Shown here one piece after another: positions 43,953 to 54,885 of a stretch of 64,000 nucleotides of DNA. Under the pieces are notes generated by a model. That model had not been told where the DNA came from and did not search any database. It was given only the letters and a program-made list of their open reading frames with translations. Both the position numbers and the translations under genes were made by a program. The DNA is from Pseudopithomyces maydicus (taxonomy: Eukaryota; Ascomycota; Dothideomycetes; Pleosporales; Didymosphaeriaceae): assembly GCA_026873275.1 (NCBI GenBank), contig JANTUC010000003.1, positions 2,418,001 through 2,482,000 of the forward strand, given 5' to 3'. How positions within the stretch are numbered: the first letter of the stretch is position 1; every line of letters begins with the position of its first letter.

Positions 43953-46145
43953 ATGAAATATATTAAAATTGCAGCAATATCATCATTAGCAGCTTCCGCT
44001 GACGGATCTCCTCTCATCGCCATTGGGAGTGATCTTGTAGACAAGCGCCAAGGCCCCGGCTCATATTATGCCATTACAGGCGCGACAGGCGGCGTTTACC
44101 CCCGAATAGAAGTACGCGACTTGGAGAAAGCAGGAGGGGAGCCATGGAATCTCTTCTTGCTCGCGATGACCGAGTTCCAAGCGATGGACCAGCATGTCAT
44201 TGATTCGTGGTATCAAATAGCAGGTATGTCTTGAATCTCTTATGAAACAAGCAAAGCTCACACAAATCTAGGAATACATGGCATGCCATGGTAAGATTCA
44301 TAGAAAAGACTATTTATCCTCCATAATAACGGGTCCAGGTATGCTTGGGATGGCGTGCAGGGTAGTGGTGAAGTGAGTAGATATTAGACACAGCTAAAAG
44401 GTCGCCCGCTAAATACACATGTAGTTAGGGTATTGCCCTCACGCTCAGTTACTGTTCGGCACTTGGCATCGCCCATACTTAGCGCTTTTTGAGGTTAGGA
44501 TTAAGGCGAAATTCATTCCTAGCCCTTTGCTTACAGTCCACAGCAAAAATTGCAAAATATCGCGAAGAGCATTGCAAGTCGATTCCCAGCTACATCTCGT
44601 ACCAAGTACCAGGATGCAGCTACTAAGATAAGAATCCCATACTGGGATTGGGCGAAAGCTCTCCCGACAGATCAGCCAGTTGTTCCTACCTCGATGAGCG
44701 ATGAGAAGGTTTCAGTTACCTTTCCCAATGGCACAACTAAACAGATCGATAATCCACTTTTCGATTATAACTTCCACCCTCTAGATAATAAGGAAATCAA
44801 CGGAACAGTGAGTACTGTAGCTTTTGCCTTTAGAATCGGTGGGTTGACATGTTCAGGGTTGTGCGCTCTTCACTGGCGGTGGAACTCCTTCTGGGGGGTT
44901 ACCTCAAGTCTGCCAGAACCTCGATCATACCATTCGTGCCTCACAGACTGCGAGTGATCATGAGGCGCTAAATAAGAATCTCCGCTCAATTCTTCCTGGT
45001 CAAAGAACATTACTTTACAACATTCTTTCGCAGTATCAGACGTTCACCCAAGTTACTAGCGCACAGAATTGCGACTCTTCATCCAGTGTTGGCAATATAG
45101 AAAACTTACATAACCCCATTCATAATGCCAACTTCCCGGGACACATGAGCCCAAGCGGCGCGGCTGCTTTCGATCCCATGTTCTGGATGCATCATGCGTA
45201 TGTTTCCTTGTTACTTGGAGGCTTGGAGCTGATACTGACATTCTAAGATAGTAATGTAGATCGTCAGTTAGCACTTCACCAAGCCATCTTTCCCGGCACT
45301 TATATCAAAGCCTGCAACGCACGCTCACCAACATACACCATTAGCGAGGGTGACCCATTGGATGCAGCCTCGCGTAAGTGCCACCGTTCAGATATCTTAA
45401 CCAGGATTAACAGTTGATGGTGTTTATAGCTCTTACGCCTTTTCACAAGAACGCAGCCGGCGATTTCTGGACATCAAATTCCGCACGCAATATCCGCGAT
45501 ATGGGCTATACATACCCAGAACTTGTGAACAATCCTTCGAATGCTACTCTCGTTGCTTCGATAAAGGCACAGTACTCTGGCCCTGCTGATGTACCAGTCA
45601 CGTCTACGAAAGCCAATATTATTTCCAAGGCCAGTGCGGTGACTATCAAGAAAATATATCTTGTCGATATCCTGCTTCCAATTGGGGGTCTTGATAACGG
45701 AGTTGGTGGCAGTGCTCCATACAACGTGCTAGTATTCCTGGGAGATGTGCCCACAAACGCGAAAGGTTGGCAAAATGCGGAGTCGTTTGTTGGTCTTGCG
45801 TCTACACTGGGTGCTCCTAGACTGAAGACTACCGAGACTACCTCTTACAAGATCGACTTGTCGCTTGCAGTTCAAAAGATTGTCGACTCAGGCACGACGA
45901 CCGAGAATGAAGTAGCAGAATATCTAAAGAAGAATTTGCACTACAGAATTGGCCTGGTAAGTCTCTCAATACAATTATAATGTATAAATGGCTAATTGAT
46001 GCTCCAGGGTGATTTTGAAATCGAAGAGCAAATCAAGGGCTTGAAAGTATCAGTGATCAGTACTGACGTTGAGGTTGCGCAGTCTGACGATACTTTCGAT
46101 CGATGGGTAGGAGGTTTCAAAGAATATGGCTCGATCAAAGGGTAG
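43953..46145 (+). CDS. Tyrosinase (type 3 copper polyphenol oxidase)
   Basis: Nine exons, join(43953..44223, 44272..44290, 44339..44372, 44425..44493, 44544..44807, 44857..45197, 45252..45373, 45430..45956, 46008..46145), 594 residues with no frame problem. The CuA ligands are H93 (GIHGMPW), H114 (YCPHAQ) and H123 (WHRPY). C112 is two residues before H114, the thioether position of fungal tyrosinases. CuB has H304 and H308 (LHNPIHN) and H331/H332 in DPMFWMHHANVDR. The C-terminal domain follows LTPFHK, with beta-sandwich strands and IGDFEIEEQIKGLKVSVIST-type sequence (landmark DFEIEEQIKG). The N-terminus (MKYIKIAAISSLAASADG) is only weakly a signal peptide, and a KRQ site follows at about 31-33. 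It oxidises phenols to quinones, used in melanin or phenolic detoxification. The exon of 19 nt is unusually short. Fungal tyrosinases are usually pro-enzymes with a cleavable C-terminal domain. Confidence 0.96.
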
Positions 46146-47349
46146 TTATTAGTCATTGTTTGTACATTCTCACGCAATTCTACTTTGCGATGTGGTGGTG
46201 TGATTCATTGAACACCCTCCGTTGAAGTCTCCAAATTCATAACCATATTACTTCACGATAAAAGAGGAATAATTTTTAAGCTTGAATCAACTGATATTCA
46301 TATTTTTCCTAAGCTACTCATATGATTGTCACGTACCTGCTTACCCTGGTCATGTCTCAGGCACGTGTTTGCCACTGTCACCTGTCCACCTCGCGTATAC
46401 TAAAGTCCAATCTAAACTGGTTAGCCTTGAGCCTTCAAGAGGCTGAAAATGTGTCGTACTATTCTAGAGCTGAAAGAATGATACTTGTAAAAATGTAGAG
46501 GTGCTCCGCTCCGCTAAAAGGATTCAATTTGTGTCATCTCACTTGTTATATTAAAGTAACTGATTATATGGGTGTTACCTATTTGGCCGGTGAATATCCA
46601 TGAGCTTCTTAAGATAATATAGTCCAATTGTTTTTCGCAATTTTTGTTTGTTGTAGAGTTTAGAAATAAGCCAAATCTTCCTATAGCCAAATTCGAGTGC
46701 GACATCACCACGTATGAAACAACACTGGCCGTTTGAGTCAAGATAAGTCTCCCAGTCGCGGGGCGAGTCATAGGTGTTATTCGTTCTCTCTTTTTGGTAT
46801 AGAGTCTACACATCAATCTATTTCTGCTGTGATGAAAACGACCCAGTTGTTATCTCCATATTTCACGAAGCAGGGCCGCAAGCTACTATGCTCATATTAG
46901 TGAGTTTTCTCAAGCCTTGTTTTCTTGATCTGTTCATTCCACAAATGTATTGCAAATATTCTCGTGGACCTACTGGCAGCAAAAAGACATTTGCACCCCA
47001 ATACAGCGTTTGCTAATGCAATCGCAGATTGACGCGCATAAATAGTGGGGTTCAATACGCCTCGAAAGCAAACAACCTGTCGGCTCCCGTGTTATTTCAA
47101 GCTCGGCTCGTTCCTCTCCTGTCCTCAGACCTCCCGAAACTATCATTCTAGCGCCTTCTTTTCACAGCTGCCTCAATCTCTTACTCGAACCTCCCGAGTC
47201 TATTATTCTGCCGCCTGCTTATTATAATTGCCTCAATATCTTACTCCAGCGCTATCATTGACAGGCATAGGTAGAGTTCTGTTTCCAACTGAACGACACA
47301 CTTCTTATCTGCTGGTATTCGACTTTGTAACTTTAGTGAAGTATCCACA
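46146..47349. other. Intergenic with a 60-bp tandem duplication
   Basis: A 1.2 kb AT-rich stretch between tyrosinase and the large GTPase. The left part shows no ORF of note. The right part, the probable leader of the GTPase gene, contains an imperfect 60-bp duplication at 47129-47248. Confidence 0.55.
47129..47248. repeat. Imperfect 60-bp tandem duplication
   Basis: Both units begin ACCTCCCGA, continue with CTATxATTCT and CGCCT, and end CTGCCTCAAT/TTGCCTCAAT followed by CTTACTC. Unit 1 is 47129-47188 and unit 2 47189-47248, with scattered substitutions. It lies about 100 bases upstream of the GTPase start. Confidence 0.85.
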
Positions 47350-50300
47350 ATGACTAAGCGGCGTCGTCATGGGGGTGGCTATGATAGCTACCGCCCGGTA
47401 GCCACAGACATTCAAGCTCGCAGGAAGCGAAGAAATATGCAGGATAATGCGTCGGAAGAGCAAACACCTTCTTATACACCAGGTGGAGCAAACAAAAGAT
47501 ATGAGGTGCCAGAAACGAGGTCATACGGGGCTCCACCAACACGCACAAAGACATTAATTAATCTCAACGATTTTCCACCCGCATCGTGGGAATCCCATGT
47601 GCCTACAGCACCAAGAGCAATGCGGTCCTTCCGGTCCAAGTCCGAAGTGGACCTCCCATATCGACAACCATCAAATGAATTTGAATCGAACACTTTAAGA
47701 CAGAGTGGAAAGCGAACAACCGTTCAAGCCATACCTCTCAATTTTGAATCATTAAAGTATGTCTTTTGTGCGGTTGCATACTCAGAAATTAGACATGATC
47801 CCAGCTTCGATTCGAAATCAAGTAGCAACATTGTCTTTAACCCAAGGTTCAGAAAAGCAGAAAACGATATTAAAACTATCTGGCAAGAGCTCGTTACTAT
47901 ATCTGAAGGCATGTTTGAGGATATACATGAGAGATTGACGAGGCTGAAAGAACCTTATTCAAATAACAAGCCAATCGTCGGATTCACCGGCGATTCTGGT
48001 CAGGGAAAATCACGGTTGATAGGGGTTTTACTCGATGACCCAAATCTTGTCATCTCGGCAGATTCAGGCCGAAGTGCCACCCGAGTTCCGATCGAATACA
48101 GAATGCTTCACAAGGCTGAACCCGAGATAAAGTATGAGTCGGAAGTCATACTAATGCCCTGGGAACAGTTCGAGTACAGACTCAAACGAACATTGCTAGA
48201 TTTGGTGAGAGGGATGTTCCATGCCGAGTCCCTAGAGGAAACCACAGATGTTATCCATGCTAGCTGTCAGCTGGCCAAAGAGTTCTTGGGTTCGTTGTTC
48301 AAAAATGACCCACGATTCCAGGATGAAAAAAGTTTAAAGATCCTATTTAAAGACGCCAAGGGTCTCGAAGATCATGCTGGTCGAGCCCACATATTCGAAC
48401 TAGCCAGAGCCCAGTATGAGGCTGTAAGGAGTAACCCCGAAACTTTCCGTCTTAAGCAGTGGCACAGGACTACTTCATTCCGCGACGGGATGTGGGAAAA
48501 GATTTTTCCGTACGCATTTGGGGGCGCTAATTCTGTACTTCCATTCGAACCATGGCCAATGGTTAAACGAATTATAATTCGCTCACGTGCAGACATCCTT
48601 GAGCATATGCTATTGAGAGATCTCCCTGGTCTGGACGACCACAGTTATCTCAATGTTGAGGCTGCTCAAAAAGATCTAATCGACTGCGACTTGGAGGTTG
48701 TGGTACATAATATTGGTAGGGTCATCTCTGGAACATCCGCAATGATGCACATGCGTGAAAGTAGAGAGCGCGGAGGCCGATCCCGAAAGATAATCTTAGT
48801 ACCGACAATGAAGGACCACATCGGAACAGGCTATGGCCTTCATCTCCATGTCAAATTCAGCGCGGCCGAGAAAGCTGAGTGGGAAAGCAATGAGAGCTAC
48901 AAAGCAGAGATTGAAAGAGACAAACCCTATATGGACAGTCGCTTATACGATTATGCGCAAGAATGGCTCAAATTCCGTAATTTGACCTTGAGCGTAAGAG
49001 AGCGAGACCGAAGGGTTAACCAGGTTTGGGAAGAGTGCGAAGTCTTCCCTACCTCGGCTCATCATTATGAAATTAATGTTTCAGGATACCCAGCAAAGGG
49101 TCCTATACCATTAATGCCTGAAGACACAGGTATTCCGCAGCTAAAAAAGTACCTTACTGCGTTCCCCTCCCGAAATCGCTACAAAAGGCTGTATAACTAC
49201 GCTGGTAGTACGCTAGGAGCTCTCATCACGTCGTTGAATTCAAGGTTACAACAAAAGAATTCCGAAAATCAGGTTGTGTCTTTGGACTTTTTCTCTTCTC
49301 AGGTATCTCGTCACCCCTGCTGATCGAGACCATACATCCCAAAACTAACTTAGCACAGGAAATAGTAAAACAGTTGGAAGCGGAGATTTCGCGCTCGTTC
49401 GATAGCATGATTTCAGATCCACTCCTAAATGTCACACGAGAGTCCATCCAATCTTGGATAGATAAGGCGGTTTTCGAGCACAGCAAGTGGCAGCCAGATA
49501 GCGGTCTTGATAATCATTGGTATGCCAATCAGCATCGAGCTTGGATGGTACATCATGGTATGTGGTCCAGCGATGCAACGCTCTTATTAACTAATAGTGA
49601 TACTAGGGGATCATTCCACTCGTAGACAGAGACATATTGTCTGGAACAGGCACCTTCTGCGAGCCGTAGTTCATACTTTATTGCCCGAGTTTGAAGTTGC
49701 GGAGGAAAGCTGTAGCGAGTTCCTCTCTCCAGTCGAGGAAATGCTGTTCAAAGAAATAGACAAGATCCGGACTCAGTTGTGTAGTAAGAAATCTTGAACT
49801 GTGAAAGATTATAGTTATTCTGACTATATCTAGGTCAAAGTTCTCACTGCAACAGTGAAGAACTCGGGACGGTTCTAAAAGCTATTGACTCCAAGAAACT
49901 AAGAATTTCGACGATCATTCGACAGGCTGCGAAAGATGTTCACGCTGCAATCCTGTTAGTCATCCATCACTCAGATGAAAACCATTTCAACTAATCATAA
50001 TGAAGAGTGGAACGACAACGCACCACCAAGGACGATTATGGAAACTATTTTCGGGAAGCCATGCATCCCGTCTACGAGAAGGCACTGACCGCAAGGCAAC
50101 CGGGAGAAGCCCTATACAAGACCAGGGCCAGGTCATTCAATACTTCTCTCATGGATGCGAAAAACGGGCCTTTCGCCAGTATAGTGGAAGGTCTGGCAGC
50201 AGCATTAGAGAAACAACGCAAAAGGACTGTACGCGACATCTGCAATCAAGTCGAAGAAGAATTCGAAACACTGAAAGCTGATCAGAACCAACGCCGGTCA

Positions 50301-50429
50301 TCCAGAGTTCAAAGTAATGTCAATACTAATCAAAAGATGATCGATGAGCGGCTGGAAAAATTGGAACGCAGCCGCGGCCAGGTCATACATGTCCTGGATC
50401 AGTTAAAACTTCAGTATCATGTCGAATAA
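47350..50429 (+). CDS. Large SLIP-GC/dynamin-like GTPase
   Basis: Five exons, join(47350..49302, 49359..49557, 49607..49783, 49834..49954, 50006..50429), 957 residues; the fourth intron has a GTTAGT donor. The N-terminal ~190 residues are basic and disordered. The P-loop GDSGQGKS is at about 214-221, a switch-like SATRVPIEY motif follows, and DLPGLDD (D424) is the G3 motif. Beyond these lies a long helical region with many charged residues, ending in a coiled coil (NQKMIDERLEKLERSRGQV). A large insert between G1 and G3 and the late helical stalk are features of SLIP-GC-type and dynamin-superfamily GTPases, found as lineage-specific expansions in filamentous fungi. No transmembrane helix or pleckstrin-like domain is recognisable. 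Function in fungi is unknown; guesses range from nuclear to defence roles. It stands alone between long AT-rich spacers, followed by the tRNA-Lys gene. Confidence 0.75.
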
Positions 50430-50986
50430 CATTCGAAGCCTTCTGATGTCTTGGCTTAAGTCATTCGATGTGTGGCTCAAAGCGCCGGATGGAGGGTAGG
50501 CGTAGGCGTTCGCGCACCCATCCAACAGTCATGTCTGGATAACATGTTGAGTGTGAATTGTTGTCTTTGTGTTGAAGAATTAGGCAGCCGCTGGGTGAGC
50601 ACGAGACAACCCGCCAGCGAAACTCTTGAGGGTTGTATGGCAGCAATCGTTGCATGCCGTAGTAGCAGTGGATATATACCATGTCGTTGAAATTGAAAAT
50701 CTAATATGTGCTTATTACAAATTGATATTTCTTGGTTCCTGTCAGAAACGTCTATGCCCATTTTATTATGTTGGTATGTATGTGAGTCACTGATCCAGAA
50801 GCATAGGGGCCCGGTGAAATTTTTCAGGCGCCCGCGAAAACTCTGAACATCGGGCGAACCACACCAGCACTAAAAAGCAGATAAACGTCTAGGATTGCAG
50901 ACGCAGATTTTCTAGCAGTTATTATCTACAATGCAAATATATATAAATAATAAGACCAAAGTTTTTCATCAAACAAAGCAAAACAA
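50430..50986. other. Intergenic before tRNA-Lys
   Basis: A 557-base AT-rich stretch with no gene I can support; it holds the GTPase 3' flank and the sequence upstream of the tRNA. Two overlapping open frames near 50461-50761 have no recognisable feature. Confidence 0.5.
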
Positions 50987-51094
50987 GCCCGGCTAGCTCA
51001 ATCGGTAGAGCGTGAGACTCTTAGTATTCACGTTCTGAATAAGACGCGTTACAACGTCATCTCAAGGTTGTGGGTTCGACCCCCACGTCGGGCT
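50987..51094 (+). tRNA. tRNA-Lys(CUU), intron-containing
   Basis: Acceptor stem GCCCGGC pairs with GTCGGGC (51087-51093), with the discriminator T at 51094. D arm GCTCAATCGGTAGAGC is standard. The anticodon stem TGAGA/TCTCA encloses loop CTCTTA...A with anticodon CTT. A 35-nt intron lies at 51024-51058, one base 3' of the anticodon as expected for nuclear tRNA introns. T arm GTGGG TTCGACC CCCAC is canonical. A T-run (TTTTTGTCTTTTTT) 4-15 bases after the tRNA is a good Pol III terminator. Both boxes A and B are present. Confidence 0.97.
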
Positions 51095-51503
51095 TTCACT
51101 TTTTGTCTTTTTTACTACCGTTCTGGGAGTAAGTTTTTTTTTTCACCATCTTTCCTCCTCTTTCATATCGTGCGGTGCATTGCTAAATAGGCTGACTATG
51201 GCCTATGCATACCCCGCCCGGCATTTAATAACCCCGCTATTTTTGCGCTTGAGAATAGCACGGCGATAGACTAGTACCCGACAATGCAGAAGGCGATCTA
51301 ACACATAGCAAACAAATACGTTATAGGTATTATTGATATTGCTACTAACCATCGGATTGCTTCATTACATCATACTCGTGAATTGACTTCGCACCGCCTC
51401 AATAGGTACAAATCATAAAATGCCGCCAAACGCCCAGCTTCCAATCAAAGCAATGCTCCCTCTTCTCTGTTCCAAGTCGATGGAGTGATGTTCCATCATT
51501 AAT
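51095..51503. other. Intergenic after tRNA-Lys
   Basis: A 409-base stretch with the Pol III terminator T-runs at its left edge and the 3' flank of the secreted-protein gene at its right. Nothing else was recognised. Confidence 0.5.
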
Positions 51504-52124
51504 TTAGATCCATACCCTTTTTACGTTTACTTTGGCGCACCCTGGGGTCTCAGGCTTGACATCCCCCAACGCCCATACCAGGTTTGGGTACTCGTAGCCA
51601 GAGAAGTAGGTCTGGCACGCATACCACCTGTAGTATGCCTTGCTCTCCCCTGCAGTGGGTGGGCTGGTCGTGTAGTTCACATATCCCTGTATGTTCAACA
51701 GGTTCTTACTATCGAATGCCAATGTCTGCGTATCTCCACTCGTGCCCGGGAACATGAGTGGCAGCGCGAAATTGGTTGTTGGGTCGTACGAGAACTGTAG
51801 AGAGGATGGGATTGGTGGCGAGGCGTTGAGCTTGTAGGTAAGGATCCCGGGGGCGTTGCTGGAGCCGCTGGGTGGCGATGTGTTGGCAGACGTGTTAAAG
51901 CGAAAGGTGGCGGCGGCGATAGGGTCAGGTTTGGAAGTGGAAGTGCTGGTCGAGAGGCAGAGGGATTCAATGGCTGCGCCGACGTGGCATGCGGATAGGG
52001 TCTGGCCATTGATCTTTTCGTCTTTGGAAGAAAGGACAAGACGGAAAGGTTTAGACTGAATGTCATATTGGGCCGATGTGAGGGCCGCAAGACTCAGAGC
52101 GAGAGTTGAAAATGTAAGCTTCAT
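51504..52124 (-). CDS. Small secreted protein, function unknown
   Basis: A 206-codon single-exon ORF with a clear signal peptide (MKLTFSTLALSLAALTSAQ; cleavage likely after SAQ or ALTSA). The mature part is rich in Ser/Thr/Pro with predicted beta strands, four cysteines (ACHVG, LCLST, ACQTY, GCAKV) and several N-glycosylation sites (FNTSANTS, KLNASP, NYTTS). The segment FRLVLSSKDEKINGQTLSACHVGAA resembles (landmark LSACHVGAA) an anonymous secreted family I recall in Pleosporales; I cannot name it safely. The final KRVWI is short and charged. Length, cysteines and signal make it effector-like, but there is no evidence of such a role. Strong C-ending codon use argues for expression. Confidence 0.78.
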   Translation of the reverse strand: MKLTFSTLALSLAALTSAQYDIQSKPFRLVLSSKDEKINGQTLSACHVGAAIESLCLSTSTSTSKPDPIAAATFRFNTSANTSPPSGSSNAPGILTYKLNASPPIPSSLQFSYDPTTNFALPLMFPGTSGDTQTLAFDSKNLLNIQGYVNYTTSPPTAGESKAYYRWYACQTYFSGYEYPNLVWALGDVKPETPGCAKVNVKRVWI

Positions 52125-53051
52125 GTTGTCAATCTCTGAGCGAGTGACTTGGATAAATTAGACAATATTCTGAAGAAGGTGAATTGATGCGGTTTGCTGT
52201 TACAATGCCGTGGGATTTATCCTACCTTATATACTCTGACCCCGCGATCGCCTCAGTAGGAGTATAGATTTTTTTCGTATAGCTGAGCCACAAGCGCAGA
52301 GCATCCGGTCACACGGCCACTGCTGATCACGCCGTCGGATGACGTCGCGAGTGGCGGTTTACACATAAACCTCGCGTTAATGGGACCTAAAGCAAGCGAA
52401 CATCTCTGGAAATAGACCGTAGATCGGTCTTGATGCAGTAGCGCTGGAAATTCTCTGGCACATCGTTCGCATCCAGTAAGCTTGGTCAAGCTTTCTGCGC
52501 GGCGCCATTGCCGTCTCTTCCCCATGGGCAAGCCATGGGTCGAGTTTGCAAAATCAATAGTAACCCTTAGTAGTTCGCCAATGGTTCGATGGACGGGTTG
52601 GCTGCATCGCAATATAGAGAGTATTGAATTGGACCATTGAGGGTTGCGGCCATGCTGACGAAGCAGTACCGTACGAAAATCGATAATTATGCACAACGAA
52701 GGCCAGTCACTTCTCAGGGAAAGTATACTCGGTGTAGGCGAGCTAATTCCTATAGTGAACCTGGTATTACACGAGTCTACTGCAGCGGGTTTTCCGTGAT
52801 TGACGAGTGAGGGGCCGTATGCCTCCGTGGGGAAGATTTAGCTTCCTCCGGCTAGTGGCCCACTGGTTCACCACTCTCCCACAGTTGTGCCATCAGCCTC
52901 AGCCTCACAACCACCGTCTATCCACATCTCCAACCTCGTTCCGCTGCACAGCTAACACGACCTTATGTGGGGTCTCCTGACTTCGCTTGCGATCAGCCAT
53001 ATACATCTTACACTAGTGAATGAGCCTGTCGGTCGCAATACAACACCCGCT
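52125..53051. other. Intergenic between two minus-strand genes
   Basis: About 930 bases containing the promoter of the secreted-protein gene and the 3' flank of the membrane-protein gene. The open frames at 52253-52696 are unrecognised and not convincing. Confidence 0.5.
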
Positions 53052-54281
53052 TTATCGCCGACGCAAGCTATCGCTCTCCGGAACCGCATCTACCCTTCCC
53101 GACCCGAGCCCGGTCCCCTCGTTCTTCTTCTCCGCTTTCCCGTCCATCGAAGATTTGTCACTGATGATCTGTGCTCGTAAAGCCCACCATGTACCCCAAG
53201 TGATCCAGCAGAATATGACGTCGAAAGCTACACTGCTGACTGCCGGATGTTCCCACAACTGTTGCCAGATACCAAAAATACCGCTGTAACTATGGGCTAG
53301 TACCGTGATTTTTGTAAACAGTAACGCGCCTCCTAATATGTTCACAGCCCATAGATATTTGTACACCGTACCTGCGAAATCTACATTCGAATCCGATAAA
53401 TACTTTCGAGGGATAGTCGCACGGAGCAATGGCATAACCAGGAGAGCGACGTGTGGCGTCAGCAACATTGGCATGAACTTCTTCTGGTGGTACCAGTAGT
53501 GCTCGTCAGCAAGCTGGTACACCGGGTAGATCGTGAAGACGATAGACAGGAGATTGATAAGCCAAGGGCCTAGCCACTGTCTTCTATGTATTCCACTCGA
53601 TAGTGGAGGCGGCGGAGAAGGTGTTAACAATATGGTAAGAAGGTAAAGGTTCGTGGCAAAGCTGACCGCGACAAGCTGACCGAGCAACATGAATATCCAT
53701 GTAGACTTGATGCCATGACGGATACCTGGGTCTCATTAGAATCTGCTTTATGGCTGTCATAATGAGAGAACCGTACCTCTTCCTTCTAAACTCAAGCCCA
53801 GTCCGCATGCAAAAAAGAAAATCTGATGCGACCACCAATATCGCGAGTTACCGATAATGATGGTCTCCCAATTCTCCTTGAACAGCGAGGTTTCTTTCAG
53901 CCATAACCCCCAATGCATCTTATCTTGGCTGATTTCAAAGCGCGACCGCCACATGGCCCATGTTTGATACGAAATTCGGAAGTAGCTAAACATATAGTAC
54001 CATGTTGTGATCAAGCTGAGAGTTGCTAACGTAGCGAATATCTGTACGTGGCGTTTGTTCGGCCGCTTTACAACGGTGGAGTGAGAAAGTGTATTGTAGT
54101 TTTGTATGAGTTTGCAGACGACGAGCACGCTCAGAGTAAAGCAAAGTCCAAGATAAGAGAAAAATATGAGATAGGCGCGACCATTGGTGTCTATCTCGGG
54201 CGGTGGAAGATGCTTGTGCATGTAACGTTCTGGAATGGTGTGATGAACATAGCTCGGAGGATTATAGCCCGGCGGTGCCAT
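53052..54281 (-). CDS. Multi-pass fungal membrane protein, function unknown
   Basis: Two exons, complement(53052..53725, 53777..54281), 392 residues. The 51-nt intron (GTACGG...CCCAG) joins phase 1 to give LSLEGRGIRHG. After a cytosolic N-terminus there are about eight hydrophobic helices, including AYLIFFSYLGLCFTLSVLVV, QIFATLATLSLITTWYYMFSYF, the NSRYWWSHQIFFFACGLGL segment, VAVSFATNLYLLTILL and VAFDVIFCWITWGTWWAL. Trp/Tyr-rich membrane edges and a WWSHQ motif recur in anonymous fungal membrane proteins. No catalytic or transporter motif was identified. The C-terminus is polar. It is divergent from the AVT-family transporter at 54886 with about 600 bases between starts. Confidence 0.8.
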
Positions 54282-54885
54282 TGGATCCAGATGTCCGTAG
54301 AATAGTGATCTCGGTATCTTGCTACGTGTTTAGGGGCCCATGGGCTTTAAAACTTCCTACTGCTCCACATGAAACGTGTTCGTTGCGGACTAATGGCAAG
54401 GTATATCCATCCGAATTAATTGTCCTTCATTAAGCCGGTATCTTGCTACTTGGCCGCGGATAGCCAATGGCAATGACGCAGGCGGCCCACCCACGTGGTG
54501 CCATCACGTGCATCGTGTGCCGCTAAATGAATCCATCCGCGGTCTAGCTTCGAGGCTTCCCCACAATTCCAGTGCGCCGATCTTGAAGGTTCCAGCGCAC
54601 TATAGCTACGAGTCCTGCCCTCGAAACAATCTGATCAATTCCTCACCTCTTCTGCTCAATCTCAAACTATCGGGTTATCCCTCCGCTGCGACCATCGCTG
54701 TATTCTTTTTGGCTGCTGAGTTATTCCATCAAACACGGCAAACGCACGGTGATGTCAGGCACACGGACCCTTTGAACTTTTCTCTCTGAAACTCGACATT
54801 GGCCCCAGGTTTACAAAGAACATCAGCATCGCCTCACTGCATCCTCCTTTCGTGTTCTACAGCAGTGTGCGTAGAATAATACAAC
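54282..54885. other. Divergent promoter region
   Basis: A 604-base stretch between the multi-pass membrane protein and the amino-acid transporter gene. No supported gene or repeat. Confidence 0.5.

Noticed and set aside
39193..46145. A secondary-metabolite cluster around FMO and tyrosinase.
   Set aside because: No PKS, NRPS, terpene, DMATS or RiPP core enzyme, and no cluster transcription factor, is visible; co-location alone is not enough.
50461..50761. Overlapping short ORFs (72-94 codons) between the GTPase and tRNA-Lys.
   Set aside because: They overlap each other on opposite strands and show no recognisable feature.
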